The translations under genes and the position numbers were made by a program. A stretch of 64,000 nucleotides of DNA from Arenibacter certesii DSM 19833 (GTDB lineage Bacteria > Bacteroidota > Bacteroidia > Flavobacteriales > Flavobacteriaceae), in the NCBI RefSeq assembly GCF_000429545.1, contig NZ_AUCB01000006.1, forward strand, positions 1 to 64,000, read 5' to 3'. Positions 8,763 to 16,631 of this stretch are shown piece by piece (positions within the stretch are counted from its first letter, which is position 1; each line of letters starts with the position of its first letter). The notes beneath the pieces were generated by a model. That model did no database searches. It was given only the letters and a program-made list of their open reading frames with translations, and was not told the origin of the DNA.

Positions 8763-9644
8763 GTGAAGCCACATTTTTACAATATACCGAGTACGTCTGA
8801 GAGTTCATTTAGTGTTAGACATGATAGGAAACCAAATTTTGGAACACTTTGGCATTTCCATCCAGAATTAGAGTTGCATTATATTATTAAAGGACAAGGC
8901 ACACAATACATAGGAGATACGGTAAGTAGCTTTACTGATGGAGACCTCATTTTTTTAGGAGAAAACCTACCTCATACGTGGAGATGCACAGATGCATACT
9001 TCCAAGGACAAGATAATATTGAGGTGGAAGCGGTTGTTATTCAATTTTTACCTACTTGTTTTGGGGAGATTTTTTTTAAGTTACCAGAAACCAAGTCCAT
9101 TTCTACTTTATTTGAGAAAGCAAAAAAGGGCATGATTTTACACGGAGATACTAGAGAAAGAATTATTGAAATCTTACTTAAAATTACTAAGGTAACCCAA
9201 TTGGAAAGGGTTATTAATTTTCTGGAAGTACTTAAAATCTTAGTAGCAACTACCGAGTATGGCACTATTTCACCTGGTTATGCAAATAGCCATTTAGTTA
9301 CTATTTCGGAAATGCAAAGATTAGAGAAAATTTATACTTATGTCCTTGCACATTATAAGGAGGAAATTAGCTTGGAGAAAATAGCTTCATTAGCTCACCT
9401 AAGTGTATCTAGTTTTTGCAGGTATTTTAAGGCTAAGACCAATAAAACTTTCTTTGAATTCTTGATTGAGATACGGATATCAAATGCATGTAGGACACTA
9501 CTTGAAGACAAACTGCCCATAGAAGTGATCTGCTATGAATGTGGGTTTAATAATGTCTCTAATTTTTATAAGCACTTCAAGAAGGTTACTGGAATGACAC
9601 CTTTTGCGTACAAGAAGAAATATTACTCTACCCCTTATCTATAG
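8763..9644 (+). CDS. AraC-family transcriptional regulator with cupin sensor domain
   Basis: A 293-residue regulator starting at a GTG (MKPHFYNIPSTSE). The N-terminal cupin part has WHFHPELELHYIIKGQGT and GDLIFLGENLPHTW, which would bind the sugar effector. The C-terminal part (about 190-290) has two helix-turn-helix motifs: ISLEKIASLAHLSVSSFCRY and CYECGFNNVSNFYKHFKKVTG. It is transcribed away from the isomerase/lyase/symporter/kinase operon and likely controls it. It is clearly paralogous to the regulator at 38316-39188; the two share the WH(F/Y)HPELEL and LGENLPH blocks. The effector is unknown, with the operon's own sugar the obvious candidate. Confidence 0.9.
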   Translation: MKPHFYNIPSTSESSFSVRHDRKPNFGTLWHFHPELELHYIIKGQGTQYIGDTVSSFTDGDLIFLGENLPHTWRCTDAYFQGQDNIEVEAVVIQFLPTCFGEIFFKLPETKSISTLFEKAKKGMILHGDTRERIIEILLKITKVTQLERVINFLEVLKILVATTEYGTISPGYANSHLVTISEMQRLEKIYTYVLAHYKEEISLEKIASLAHLSVSSFCRYFKAKTNKTFFEFLIEIRISNACRTLLEDKLPIEVICYECGFNNVSNFYKHFKKVTGMTPFAYKKKYYSTPYL

Positions 9645-9892
9645 CACCATATTTTTTAATATGGCATACACAGAAAAGTTCGGCAATAGGTTTTTTTAAA
9701 AGATTAAATATCTTTTCATTTATCGTTATTTCATAATAGCATTGAAAATATAGTTTTAGCCCCGATGAGGTTTATCTTTAGGCTAAACTTAATAAAAACG
9801 AAAGTTAAATTACTTTAAAAAGTACCTTTAAGAACCTAAATCATGATTTACTGCACCTTAATGCCAGTTATAAATCTTAAATTTTCTTATAA

Positions 9893-10738
9893 CTATGATT
9901 CCGAAATTAATGATTTAAACGCTTTATTATCATGTAAATTTTCAAAATGTTTTTCATTTAGTAGTTCATCTTCTAGGGTATCTGACAATTCAATTGCCTT
10001 TTTTATATCATTTAACGCTTCCGTTTGCTTATCCATTTTTGAATAAGAACAAGCACGCTGCCAGTAGGCAAGAGCGTACTCATTGTCTAGCTCAATAGCG
10101 TGATTTGTAAGATCCAATGCCCAACGTACTTCTCCTATTTCCAATAATGCATCAGCTTTATAGGTCATTGCTTCAATATCATCCGGTTTGATACTTAAAA
10201 TTTCATCATATACCGAAATCTTATCTTCATCCCCTTTTTCTAGTCCGGCGCGCATCCATAATGAATGAATTGAATTTGTATCAGTTATATTTTTCTGCGT
10301 TTCTATGATAACTTTAGAACGTTCCGTCATTTTCACTTCAATCTGCTGTAAACGATTTTCATAGTCAGAGGTAAGCGTTTGTATTTTTTTGGCCGTATCA
10401 ATCTTTAGGCTATTCTTTATATCATTCAAAGAACGCCAACCTAAAAGCACCAACAATGATGCTGCTGCTGTTATGATGTAAAAAATATTATTTACGGTAC
10501 TTGTGGTATAATTAATCGCTCTATCTGATGACTCTAATTTAGCTTCGGCAATCTGCTTAGTCACTTGGGCTCTTAAGCTTTGATTTTCTTCTCTTAAACT
10601 TTTTATCTCATCCATTATATATCTTTCAATAAGTGGTCTGTATAATGGCTGTTCTATACTATCTATCTTCATGGTTTCTTGCGAAAATGAAGTAATTGGT
10701 AAAAATAAAAATAGTAGTGCTAAAAATAATCTGGACAT
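9893..10738 (-). CDS. Membrane-anchored TPR protein
   Basis: A 281-residue protein with a signal peptide (MSRLFLALLFLFLPITSFS), a coiled-coil-prone stretch (about 40-75), one transmembrane helix (IFYIITAAASLLVLLGW, about residue 85-101), a second coiled coil, and C-terminal tetratricopeptide repeats. Those repeats are visible as YDEILSIKPDDIEAMTYKAD, LTNHAIELDNEYALAYWQRA and IKKAIELSDTLEDELLNEKH. The order resembles sensor-less TPR proteins of Bacteroidota. It probably acts as a protein-protein interaction scaffold at the inner membrane. Nothing in the neighbourhood defines its job. It stands alone between the AraC gene and the tRNA region and does not look like part of either sugar locus. 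Confidence 0.75.
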   Translation of the reverse strand: MSRLFLALLFLFLPITSFSQETMKIDSIEQPLYRPLIERYIMDEIKSLREENQSLRAQVTKQIAEAKLESSDRAINYTTSTVNNIFYIITAAASLLVLLGWRSLNDIKNSLKIDTAKKIQTLTSDYENRLQQIEVKMTERSKVIIETQKNITDTNSIHSLWMRAGLEKGDEDKISVYDEILSIKPDDIEAMTYKADALLEIGEVRWALDLTNHAIELDNEYALAYWQRACSYSKMDKQTEALNDIKKAIELSDTLEDELLNEKHFENLHDNKAFKSLISES

Positions 10739-11236
10739 TCTAGTTTTGAGTTGTTTGTAATATTAATATTCTTGCAAGTTTTATAAAAATATTGACAAAG
10801 ACAATTATATCTTTTTCCGTATTTCTAAAAATAGGGTACCCTTCGCCTATTTCTGGCCATGCTAATGTTATGTATGATATAGATTAAGAGGTAGGAGCAA
10901 TAGGATGAACCTTCCTTTTTTTAACATGTCAATACTTTTTTCCAATGATGAAATGCTCAGGACTCATGAATTCCTTTAAAAAGCGATAGATAAGCTTATG
11001 AATAAAAAAATATTCAACCGGCGCGAACATACCCGTTTCGGTACGGGTGGGAAAAATCGAGGTTGGTTTCTCCTTTCTTGAAACACACAGGTCTAGGAAA
11101 TCCCTGTTAAGTTCTTTTGCAGGCGATAGGCTTTTTCAACAATAAAATGGTGCTGGGTAAAACGAAATGAATACTATCTTTTGCAATAAGTAAGACTAAG
11201 CTATAGCCTAGATTATCGTTGGACACAAAAAATAAA
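10739..11236. other. Gene-poor region with decayed coding remnants
   Basis: Between the TPR gene and the hairpin downstream of tRNA-Arg there is no intact gene. The minus strand carries the coding-like remnant described at 10929-11135. A further minus-strand stretch just upstream of it, in another frame (reading FVLPSTILLLKKP), suggests the same lost gene with a frameshift. The rest appears to be AT-rich spacer. Confidence 0.5.
10929..11135 (-). pseudogene. C-terminal remnant of an unidentified gene
   Basis: A 68-codon open frame without a plausible start reads through TSIFPTRTETGMFAPVEYFF and IHKLIYRFLKEFMSPEHFII and ends GKKY. The amino-acid composition and the neat C-terminus look like real protein rather than chance. 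An in-frame TGA closes it upstream, where the coding signal appears to jump to another frame. I do not recognise the family. It lies next to the tRNA-Arg scar region, consistent with debris left by earlier insertions and deletions. Confidence 0.35.
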
Positions 11237-11285
11237 TTAACTATAAATCAGTGTGTTATTAAAATACACACTGATTTATAGTTAA
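11237..11285 (-). terminator. Strong hairpin downstream of tRNA-Arg
   Basis: A perfect 20-bp stem (11237-11256 with 11266-11285) and a 9-nt loop. On the minus strand it follows the tRNA-Arg gene and is succeeded by TTTATTTTTT, so it should end the tRNA transcript. The core ATAAATCAGTGTGT is repeated exactly in inverse orientation. Confidence 0.75.
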
Positions 11286-11288
11286 AAA

Positions 11289-11375
11289 GTGACCTCACCA
11301 AGAATCCCATTCGGCTACGCTCAGGACAGGCTTCGATTCACAAGCTGCGCTTGTCGTGCTTTGCACGTTTTGTTC
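11289..11375. repeat. Insertion flanked by an 18-bp copy of the tRNA-Arg 3' end
   Basis: GTGACCTCACCAAGAATC occurs at 11289-11306 and again at 11376-11393, where it is the 3' end of tRNA-Arg. The 69 bp between them contain REP-like sequence (TCGGCTACGCTCAGGACAGG) and small hairpins (ACAAGCTGCGCTTGT, CGTGCTTTGCACG). The arrangement resembles an attachment-site duplication, or the target duplication left by a small inserted repeat. Confidence 0.6.
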
Positions 11376-11376
11376 G

Positions 11377-11448
11377 TGACCTCACCAAGAATCGAACTTG
11401 GATCTAAAGTTTAGGAAACTTCTATTCTATCCGTTGAACTATGAGGCC
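11377..11448 (-). tRNA. tRNA-Arg (anticodon CCT)
   Basis: A 72-nt cloverleaf on the minus strand. The acceptor stem is GGCCTCA paired with TGAGGTC. The D arm contains TAGTTCAACGGATAGA, and the anticodon arm is GAAGT-TTCCTAA-ACTTT with CCT at positions 34-36. The T arm contains GTTCGATTC. The CCA end is not encoded, as is usual in Bacteroidota. The gene looks intact. Partial copies of it lie on both sides. Confidence 0.92.
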
Positions 11449-11488
11449 AATAATGTCAATTTCCATTCAATTCTGAAATTAGCAGCCC

Positions 11489-11527
11489 GATTTCCCAAAA
11501 CTACGCTAACCAATGAACTAAATGACC
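11489..11527 (-). pseudogene. Degraded tRNA-like 5' half
   Basis: On the minus strand GGTCATTTAGTTCATTGG and TTAGCGTAG resemble the acceptor and D-arm part of a tRNA and share spacing with the intact tRNA-Arg next door. No matching anticodon arm or T arm could be built. It may be a decayed tRNA copy; the similarity is limited to positions conserved in most tRNAs. Confidence 0.3.
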
Positions 11528-11559
11528 ATTAAAAATCAAAATATCAAAAACCTAACAGT

Positions 11560-11636
11560 TCTAAAGTTTAGGACTCCGACGCTTCGGGGCTATTCCCTGC
11601 CCGAACGTCAGGCGGGTATCCGTTGAACTATGAGGC
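11560..11636 (-). pseudogene. tRNA-Arg copy interrupted by a REP-like element
   Basis: The minus strand repeats the first part of tRNA-Arg(CCT) exactly (GCCTCATAGTTCAACGGATA). Then, after 43 bp of foreign sequence (11574-11616, containing CCTGACGTTCGGGCAGGG), it repeats the anticodon-loop part TCCTAAACTTTAGA. The T arm is absent. It is a non-functional second copy of the neighbouring tRNA. Confidence 0.7.
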
Positions 11637-11755
11637 AATTATAACGGATTATCCCTGAAATCCGCGGGTGCAAAAATAGAATTTATTTACCAAAAAAAGA
11701 ATTAGATTCTTTAATGTTTTCCATATTTTTTCTTCTATCAAAAAATTCCTCCGAA

Positions 11756-12916
11756 TTATATCAAGTGATTAGGAAAATCCTTTACTTCCTCACAACATAT
11801 CTGTTCCATTACTTGTTGCAATTCTGTTTTCAAAAGGGAAATGGTATGATCTCCTCCTTCTTTTCCTAATGCAGCCACTCCGTACATAAAAGAACGCCCC
11901 AAGAAAGCAAACTCCGCTCCACTGGCCAAAGTTCTAGCAATATCTGGACCGCCTCTTAGACCGCTATCCATCATCACTTTTATTTGATCTCCGTATTTTT
12001 CCGCAATTCTCACCAAGGGTTTTATGGTAGATTCCCCAGCATCTAACTGCCTACCCCCATGGTTGGAAACGATAATCCCATCTAGTCCCAACTTAATGCA
12101 TCGCTCTGCATCAGCCTCATTAGCCACACCTTTTATCACCAATTTCCCTTTCCACATATCACGGATGGGCTTTATTTTCTCTTCGTTTAATCTACCGGTA
12201 AAAGTCTGATCCATAAATTTCCCCAACTGCGCCAAGTCCAGCCCCTTGGGCATATATGGTCTTAAGGTCTCAAAATTAGGTTGTCCATACTTTAGAGTAT
12301 TCATTGCCCAACTAGGTCTCCCCAACACTTGAAGGATGTTTTTTACAGACATTTTTGGCGGCATAGCCAGTCCATTTCTTATATCCCGTGGCCTAAACCC
12401 AAAAGTAGGAACATCGGCCAAAATAACTAGAACAGGGCATTCTGCAGCTTCGGCCCTTTTAATAATATCATCTCTAACACTATCTTCCGTAGGATGGTAT
12501 AGCTGAAACCACGCCTTACCCTCGGTAATCTCACTAATTCGCTCTATACTACTGGTACTTACTGTACTTAGGATAAAGGGAATGTTATGCTCAAAAGCGG
12601 CTTTCGCCAGTATTTCTGGAGAGTTGGGCCACATAAGTCCCTGTAATCCTACAGGTGCAATACCAAAAGGAGCGTCGTAAGTGTGTCCAAACAGCTCTGT
12701 TTTCATACTAGAGCCCGTATGCTTACTTAAATAGTAAGGCAAAAGCTCCACTTCCCTAATTTCGGAGGTGTTTTTATGCAAGTTTACATCCTCGTTACAG
12801 CCCCCATCCAAATATTCGAAAGCAAATTTTGGAATCCTTTCTTTTGCCCTATTCCTTAAATCGGTTACGGAAGGGTATTTGGTATTGATTTTTATCTCTT
12901 TCTTTTTTTGCTGCAT
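11756..12916 (-). CDS. lldD: FMN-dependent L-lactate dehydrogenase
   Basis: A 386-residue protein of the FMN-dependent alpha-hydroxy-acid oxidase/dehydrogenase family (TIM barrel). Landmarks are the N-terminal FAFEYLDGGCNEDV, the FGIAPVGLQGL and ILSTVSTSSIE strands, WFQLY, the active-site SNHGGRQLD (catalytic His), and DSGLRGGPD with LGRSFMYG for phosphate binding. It oxidises L-lactate to pyruvate and passes electrons to the respiratory chain. It is the most distal gene of the fucose locus, which fits its role: the non-phosphorylating fucose pathway yields L-lactate. Other 2-hydroxy acids are possible substrates, but the context supports lactate. Confidence 0.85.
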   Translation of the reverse strand: MQQKKKEIKINTKYPSVTDLRNRAKERIPKFAFEYLDGGCNEDVNLHKNTSEIREVELLPYYLSKHTGSSMKTELFGHTYDAPFGIAPVGLQGLMWPNSPEILAKAAFEHNIPFILSTVSTSSIERISEITEGKAWFQLYHPTEDSVRDDIIKRAEAAECPVLVILADVPTFGFRPRDIRNGLAMPPKMSVKNILQVLGRPSWAMNTLKYGQPNFETLRPYMPKGLDLAQLGKFMDQTFTGRLNEEKIKPIRDMWKGKLVIKGVANEADAERCIKLGLDGIIVSNHGGRQLDAGESTIKPLVRIAEKYGDQIKVMMDSGLRGGPDIARTLASGAEFAFLGRSFMYGVAALGKEGGDHTISLLKTELQQVMEQICCEEVKDFPNHLI

Positions 12917-12963
12917 AACGCTTATATCCTATGATGTGTTTACTTATTCTTCGTTAACTGGAC

Positions 12964-13293
12964 TTACAATTGGAAAACCTTTTCCATTAGTATCCACTTT
13001 TCACCTGGTTTTGCAAAAGGCAATGCCTGTTGGTATTTCCACATTAATTCCTCCCATTTTTCATTTTCGGGGTACTTCGCATCTATTTTTGCCTTCTTTT
13101 CAAAAGAGAAACTTTCATCGGCATCAATAATCATAAACATCCGATTTCCTACCCTATAAATCTGCATATCCTGTATTCCAGATTCCTTAATACTTTGTAG
13201 AATCTCTGGCCAAACTTCCTTATGGTAATCGTCATATGCCTTAATCAACTCAGGGTCGTCCTTAAGATCTAAGGCTAAGCAATATCTTTTCAT
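12964..13293 (-). CDS. L-rhamnose-mutarotase-family protein, probable L-fucose mutarotase
   Basis: A 109-residue alpha/beta-barrel protein of the L-rhamnose mutarotase (YiiL/RhaM, PF05336) family. It shows YDDYHKEVWPEI near the start (His and Trp at the active site), GIQDMQIYRVGNRMFMIID, and the Trp-rich C-terminal part EEL(M)WKYQQALPFAKPGEKW. It interconverts anomers of a 6-deoxy sugar. Because it is beside FucP and the fucose dehydrogenase candidate, the substrate is most likely L-fucose. It is not of the RbsD/FucU family. Its size is typical (about 104-115). Confidence 0.82.
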   Translation of the reverse strand: MKRYCLALDLKDDPELIKAYDDYHKEVWPEILQSIKESGIQDMQIYRVGNRMFMIIDADESFSFEKKAKIDAKYPENEKWEELMWKYQQALPFAKPGEKWILMEKVFQL

Positions 13294-13415
13294 TTGTTTA
13301 AATTTTATTGTTTTTTATTGGTCAGATGTAATTCGCCATTAAACATTTCGGTTAGTATCAACTTAATTGTTATGGCTCATTTCATATCTTATATTTTAGA
13401 CGTTATAACAATACT

Positions 13416-14729
13416 TTACACCAACTCTGTTTCGTACTTTTTAAATACGCGTAATCCATACCAAGCTATAAAGACGAAACACAAGAATGGAAGGATAAAG
13501 GAGAAGTTAACCTCTGTAACCCCTGTAATTCTAATATCGTCTACTTCATTACCACCTAAATCTATGATCATCCCCTGTAGTTTAGGCATTAAAGCACCAC
13601 CAACAATAGCCATAACTAAGCCTGCTGCTCCAATTTTGGATTCCTCTTCATTAAGTCCAGTAAGTGCTACTCCATAAATTGTTGGGAACATCACAGACAT
13701 AAATAAGGTAATTCCAACTAAACTATACAGGCCTATGATACCTTCTATATAAATGGCTCCTAGGGCACATAATGCAGCACATATTGCAAAGTACATCAGT
13801 AATTTCCCTGGACTCATGAATCGTAACATATAAGTACCAATAGCCCTACCCACTAAAAATAGTATAAAGGCGAGTATTTGATAATTAGCAGCATCTTCAC
13901 TAGACATTCCTATGGCCTCTGCATACTGGTAGATATACGTCCAACACATAATTTGGGCTCCCACATATAAAATTTGTGAGACCACCCCTAAAACATATTT
14001 ATTATTTTTTGCCAAACCATTAAAAGTATCCTTTAAACTGGGGATACCTCCCTCTTCTTTGGCTTGGGGCATTTTACTTACAAGGATTAGAAAAAATATA
14101 GCAAGGATTACCAATCCTAATATTACGTAGGGATTACGTATCGCCATAAGGTCTGAAGTACGGATCATCGCTTTTTTTGCTTCCGAGAGCGCAGAAAAAT
14201 CATCGTAGTCCACTGACTGAAGTCGCTTAAGCACAAATTGTTGGGCCACCAATAATCCCAATAGAAGTCCCACGGGATTAAAGGCCTGGGCTAAATTTAA
14301 GCGCTGAGTAGCCGTTTCTGGTGCTCCCATTGCCAAGATATAGGGATTAGCCGTAGTTTCTAAGAATGCCAATCCAAAGGTGAGTATATACAGTCCCAAA
14401 CAGAAAAACCAAAATTGCTCAGTAATCGCTGCTGGATAAAACAACAATGCCCCTGCTGCATAGAGGGCCAGTCCAATTAATACGCCTACTTTATAGGAGT
14501 ATTTACGAACAAATAAGGCTGCTGGCAAAGCCATACAGAAATACCCTCCGTAAAATGCCATTTGCACCCAGGCTGCCTGGGAGTTAGAGAGTTCCAATAC
14601 TTTCTTAAAGGCTTGCACCATGGGATCGGTTACCGCATTGGCAAAACCCCAAAGGGCAAATAAGGAGGTGATTAAAATAAATGGGACAATCACCTTTTTA
14701 GATACTACTGGTGGCTTTTGGTCTTTCAT
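13416..14729 (-). CDS. fucP: L-fucose:H+ symporter FucP (MFS)
   Basis: A 437-residue inner-membrane transporter with 12 predicted helices. It has FucP-type features: LFALWGFANAVTDPMVQAFK in the first helix and loop, AFYGGYFCMALPAALFVRKY, FLETTANPYILAMGAPETA with NLAQAFNPVG, and MFPTIYGVALTGL in the C-terminal half. It imports L-fucose with protons after it has been released in the periplasm. It lies between the SDR dehydrogenase and the mutarotase. The gene looks complete. Confidence 0.9.
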   Translation of the reverse strand: MKDQKPPVVSKKVIVPFILITSLFALWGFANAVTDPMVQAFKKVLELSNSQAAWVQMAFYGGYFCMALPAALFVRKYSYKVGVLIGLALYAAGALLFYPAAITEQFWFFCLGLYILTFGLAFLETTANPYILAMGAPETATQRLNLAQAFNPVGLLLGLLVAQQFVLKRLQSVDYDDFSALSEAKKAMIRTSDLMAIRNPYVILGLVILAIFFLILVSKMPQAKEEGGIPSLKDTFNGLAKNNKYVLGVVSQILYVGAQIMCWTYIYQYAEAIGMSSEDAANYQILAFILFLVGRAIGTYMLRFMSPGKLLMYFAICAALCALGAIYIEGIIGLYSLVGITLFMSVMFPTIYGVALTGLNEEESKIGAAGLVMAIVGGALMPKLQGMIIDLGGNEVDDIRITGVTEVNFSFILPFLCFVFIAWYGLRVFKKYETELV

Positions 14730-14782
14730 TGGATTATTTTATTATTATATTTCACTACTATTTTAAAAATACGTATTTAATT

Positions 14783-15565
14783 TTATGATATCGCTCGGTC
14801 TAAATGGGTATAACCCCCATCTACAAAGAGTAATTGCCCAGTGGTATGACTAGATCTATTGGAAAGCAAAAAGGCTACGGTACTGGCAATCTCCTCCGAG
14901 GTAGTCATTCTATTCCCTAATGGAATATTATCAGTAATGCTTTTTAATTTTTCCTCTGGGTTTTCAAATGACTTAATCCACCTGTCGTATAAAGGCGTAT
15001 AGCATTCAGCAACAATAACCGCATTTACACGAATATTATAAGGCAAAAGCTCAACCGCCCATTCCCTGGTTAACGCATTACGTCCCCCATTGGAAGCTGC
15101 ATATCCCGATGTGCCTCCTTGCCCAGTAACGGATGTCTTGGAACCAATGTTAACAATGGCGCCTTCGGTCTTTTTAAGTTCTGGCAGAGCGTAATGCGCC
15201 ATCATATAATAATGGGTAAGGGAACGGTTTATAGACCGCAGAAAATCCTCATAATTCCCATTTTCTAAACTAACGCTATCATTAACCCCAGCATTATTTA
15301 CCAAACCGTCTATTCTACCAAACCGCGCAGTGGTACGTTCTACCGCCAACTTACATTGTTCCGGGTCTGTAAGCTCTGCCAGGGCATAAAAGGCCTTGCC
15401 CCCATTTTTTTCAATTTCGCTAACGGCTTCTAAAACACTCTTTTTATCTCTTCCAACAATAACGGGAATAGCCCCCTCCTTGGCTAGTAGCACACTTATT
15501 CCGTGACCAATTCCCTTGGAACCACCTGTTACTAGTATTACTTTATCTTTAAGTTGTAAATCCAT
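14783..15565 (-). CDS. SDR oxidoreductase, candidate L-fucose dehydrogenase
   Basis: A 260-residue short-chain dehydrogenase. The cofactor motif TGGSKGIG (13-20), NNAG (90-93), the catalytic Ser142 in NIGSKTS and Tyr155 are present. However, the canonical YxxxK reads Y155-A-A-S-N159, so the usual catalytic lysine is an asparagine; the codon AAT is clear. The rest (GGRNALTREWAVELLPYNIRVN, the C-terminal FVDGGYTHLD) is normal for the family. Its place beside FucP and the mutarotase suggests NAD(P)-linked oxidation of L-fucose to L-fuconolactone, the first step of the pathway whose later enzymes lie at 28.5 kb and 36-38 kb. The activity is inferred; the asparagine makes the mechanism uncertain. 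Confidence 0.7.
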   Translation of the reverse strand: MDLQLKDKVILVTGGSKGIGHGISVLLAKEGAIPVIVGRDKKSVLEAVSEIEKNGGKAFYALAELTDPEQCKLAVERTTARFGRIDGLVNNAGVNDSVSLENGNYEDFLRSINRSLTHYYMMAHYALPELKKTEGAIVNIGSKTSVTGQGGTSGYAASNGGRNALTREWAVELLPYNIRVNAVIVAECYTPLYDRWIKSFENPEEKLKSITDNIPLGNRMTTSEEIASTVAFLLSNRSSHTTGQLLFVDGGYTHLDRAIS

Positions 15566-15582
15566 TATTATATTTTAAAATT

Positions 15583-16626
15583 TTATTTGATAGGAATAAA
15601 TACAGAATAGGACTCATCCCCTTTTTTTATCGCTAGGGTTAACACTTTTGGTACTCCGTTCTCATGATATATAAAGGGACGTTCCATTCTATCTGGAATT
15701 ATCGCCGTTCCATCAATTCTTTCGATATGCTTTTCCATTACCACAAAATTGTTAGCTTTTTCCCAATCCATACCGTTTTCAGAGGTTACCAATCCTACAA
15801 AGTTGTGAGCATGAAAAACACCATAAAACCGATTGCGGTTTTCATCAAACCATATCGACATATCTTCAGTGTCCATGTAATCTATTACTGGTTTCTCTTG
15901 TATGGCGAAAGGTCCAACAGGATGATCCGATATCGCTACAGCTTGGTTGCGGACAAAATTTTTATCATTTGGTTTATCACCCTTTACAACCAAATAATAC
16001 TTACCATCCTTACCCCTGTCGATTGCAGGATTAACTGTAAGCGTAGTTATAGGTCCTGCGGGCTCCACTAAAGGTTTCTCCATGCTATTCCATGGGCCGT
16101 TTAGTGAATTTGATACCGCCACTCCCGTTCTTTGATTTGGTCGCAGTATCTTCCAGTTAGGATGATTATACCCTACCTTGGCCGTCTCCACCAATTCCTT
16201 TTCAGCATAATCCTTGCCCCCCATGTTTGTAGCTATATAGTACAAATAGAATTTACCTTCAAAATATTTAATTTTAGGATTGTGTGCTGTAATTCCGTCC
16301 CAATAACCAACACCCCTCCCTTTAAGCACTGTTTCTTTATACTTCCACGGCCCAGCAGGTGTATTACTGGTGGCGTGGGCTATTTCTGAATGGGTTAACC
16401 ATCCTGTAAATCCATATTCTTTTTTCCATCGGGAATAAAATAAATGATATTTGCCATCGCTTTCCTTTATTATAGAACTACCCCAATTGTAATATCCGGC
16501 TGTCTTAAAAATATTATCTTCAGAAATCCGCTTAAAAACACCATTTAGCTTAAGATCATCCTCCTTTTCTTGAGCAAAACCCAAGAAAAGATAAAAACAA
16601 CATATCCAGAATAATCTAAATGCCAT
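15583..16626 (-). CDS. Secreted five-bladed beta-propeller glycosidase-like protein (GH43/GH117-like)
   Basis: A 347-residue protein with a signal peptide (MAFRLFWICCFYLFLGFA). It contains repeated blade motifs of the GH43/GH62/GH117 type: SDGKYHLFYSRW, EGKFYLYYIATN, DGKYYLVVKG, ENRNRFYGVFHAHN and SENGMDWEKA. The phrases ATSNTPAGPWKY and AISDHPVGPF are typical of this superfamily. I cannot pick the catalytic acids confidently, so the family number is open. Such enzymes occur in marine PULs and remove terminal sugars from sulfated galactans, ulvans or fucans. It lies 5 bp after a sulfatase gene and 17 bp before the SDR, so it is co-transcribed with them. Confidence 0.6.
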   Translation of the reverse strand: MAFRLFWICCFYLFLGFAQEKEDDLKLNGVFKRISEDNIFKTAGYYNWGSSIIKESDGKYHLFYSRWKKEYGFTGWLTHSEIAHATSNTPAGPWKYKETVLKGRGVGYWDGITAHNPKIKYFEGKFYLYYIATNMGGKDYAEKELVETAKVGYNHPNWKILRPNQRTGVAVSNSLNGPWNSMEKPLVEPAGPITTLTVNPAIDRGKDGKYYLVVKGDKPNDKNFVRNQAVAISDHPVGPFAIQEKPVIDYMDTEDMSIWFDENRNRFYGVFHAHNFVGLVTSENGMDWEKANNFVVMEKHIERIDGTAIIPDRMERPFIYHENGVPKVLTLAIKKGDESYSVFIPIK

Positions 16627-16631
16627 CCGTC

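Noticed and set aside
9647-9664. Hairpin CCATATT-TTTT-AATATGG after the AraC gene as a terminator
   Set aside because: It is not followed by a T-run and is very AT-rich; too weak to call.
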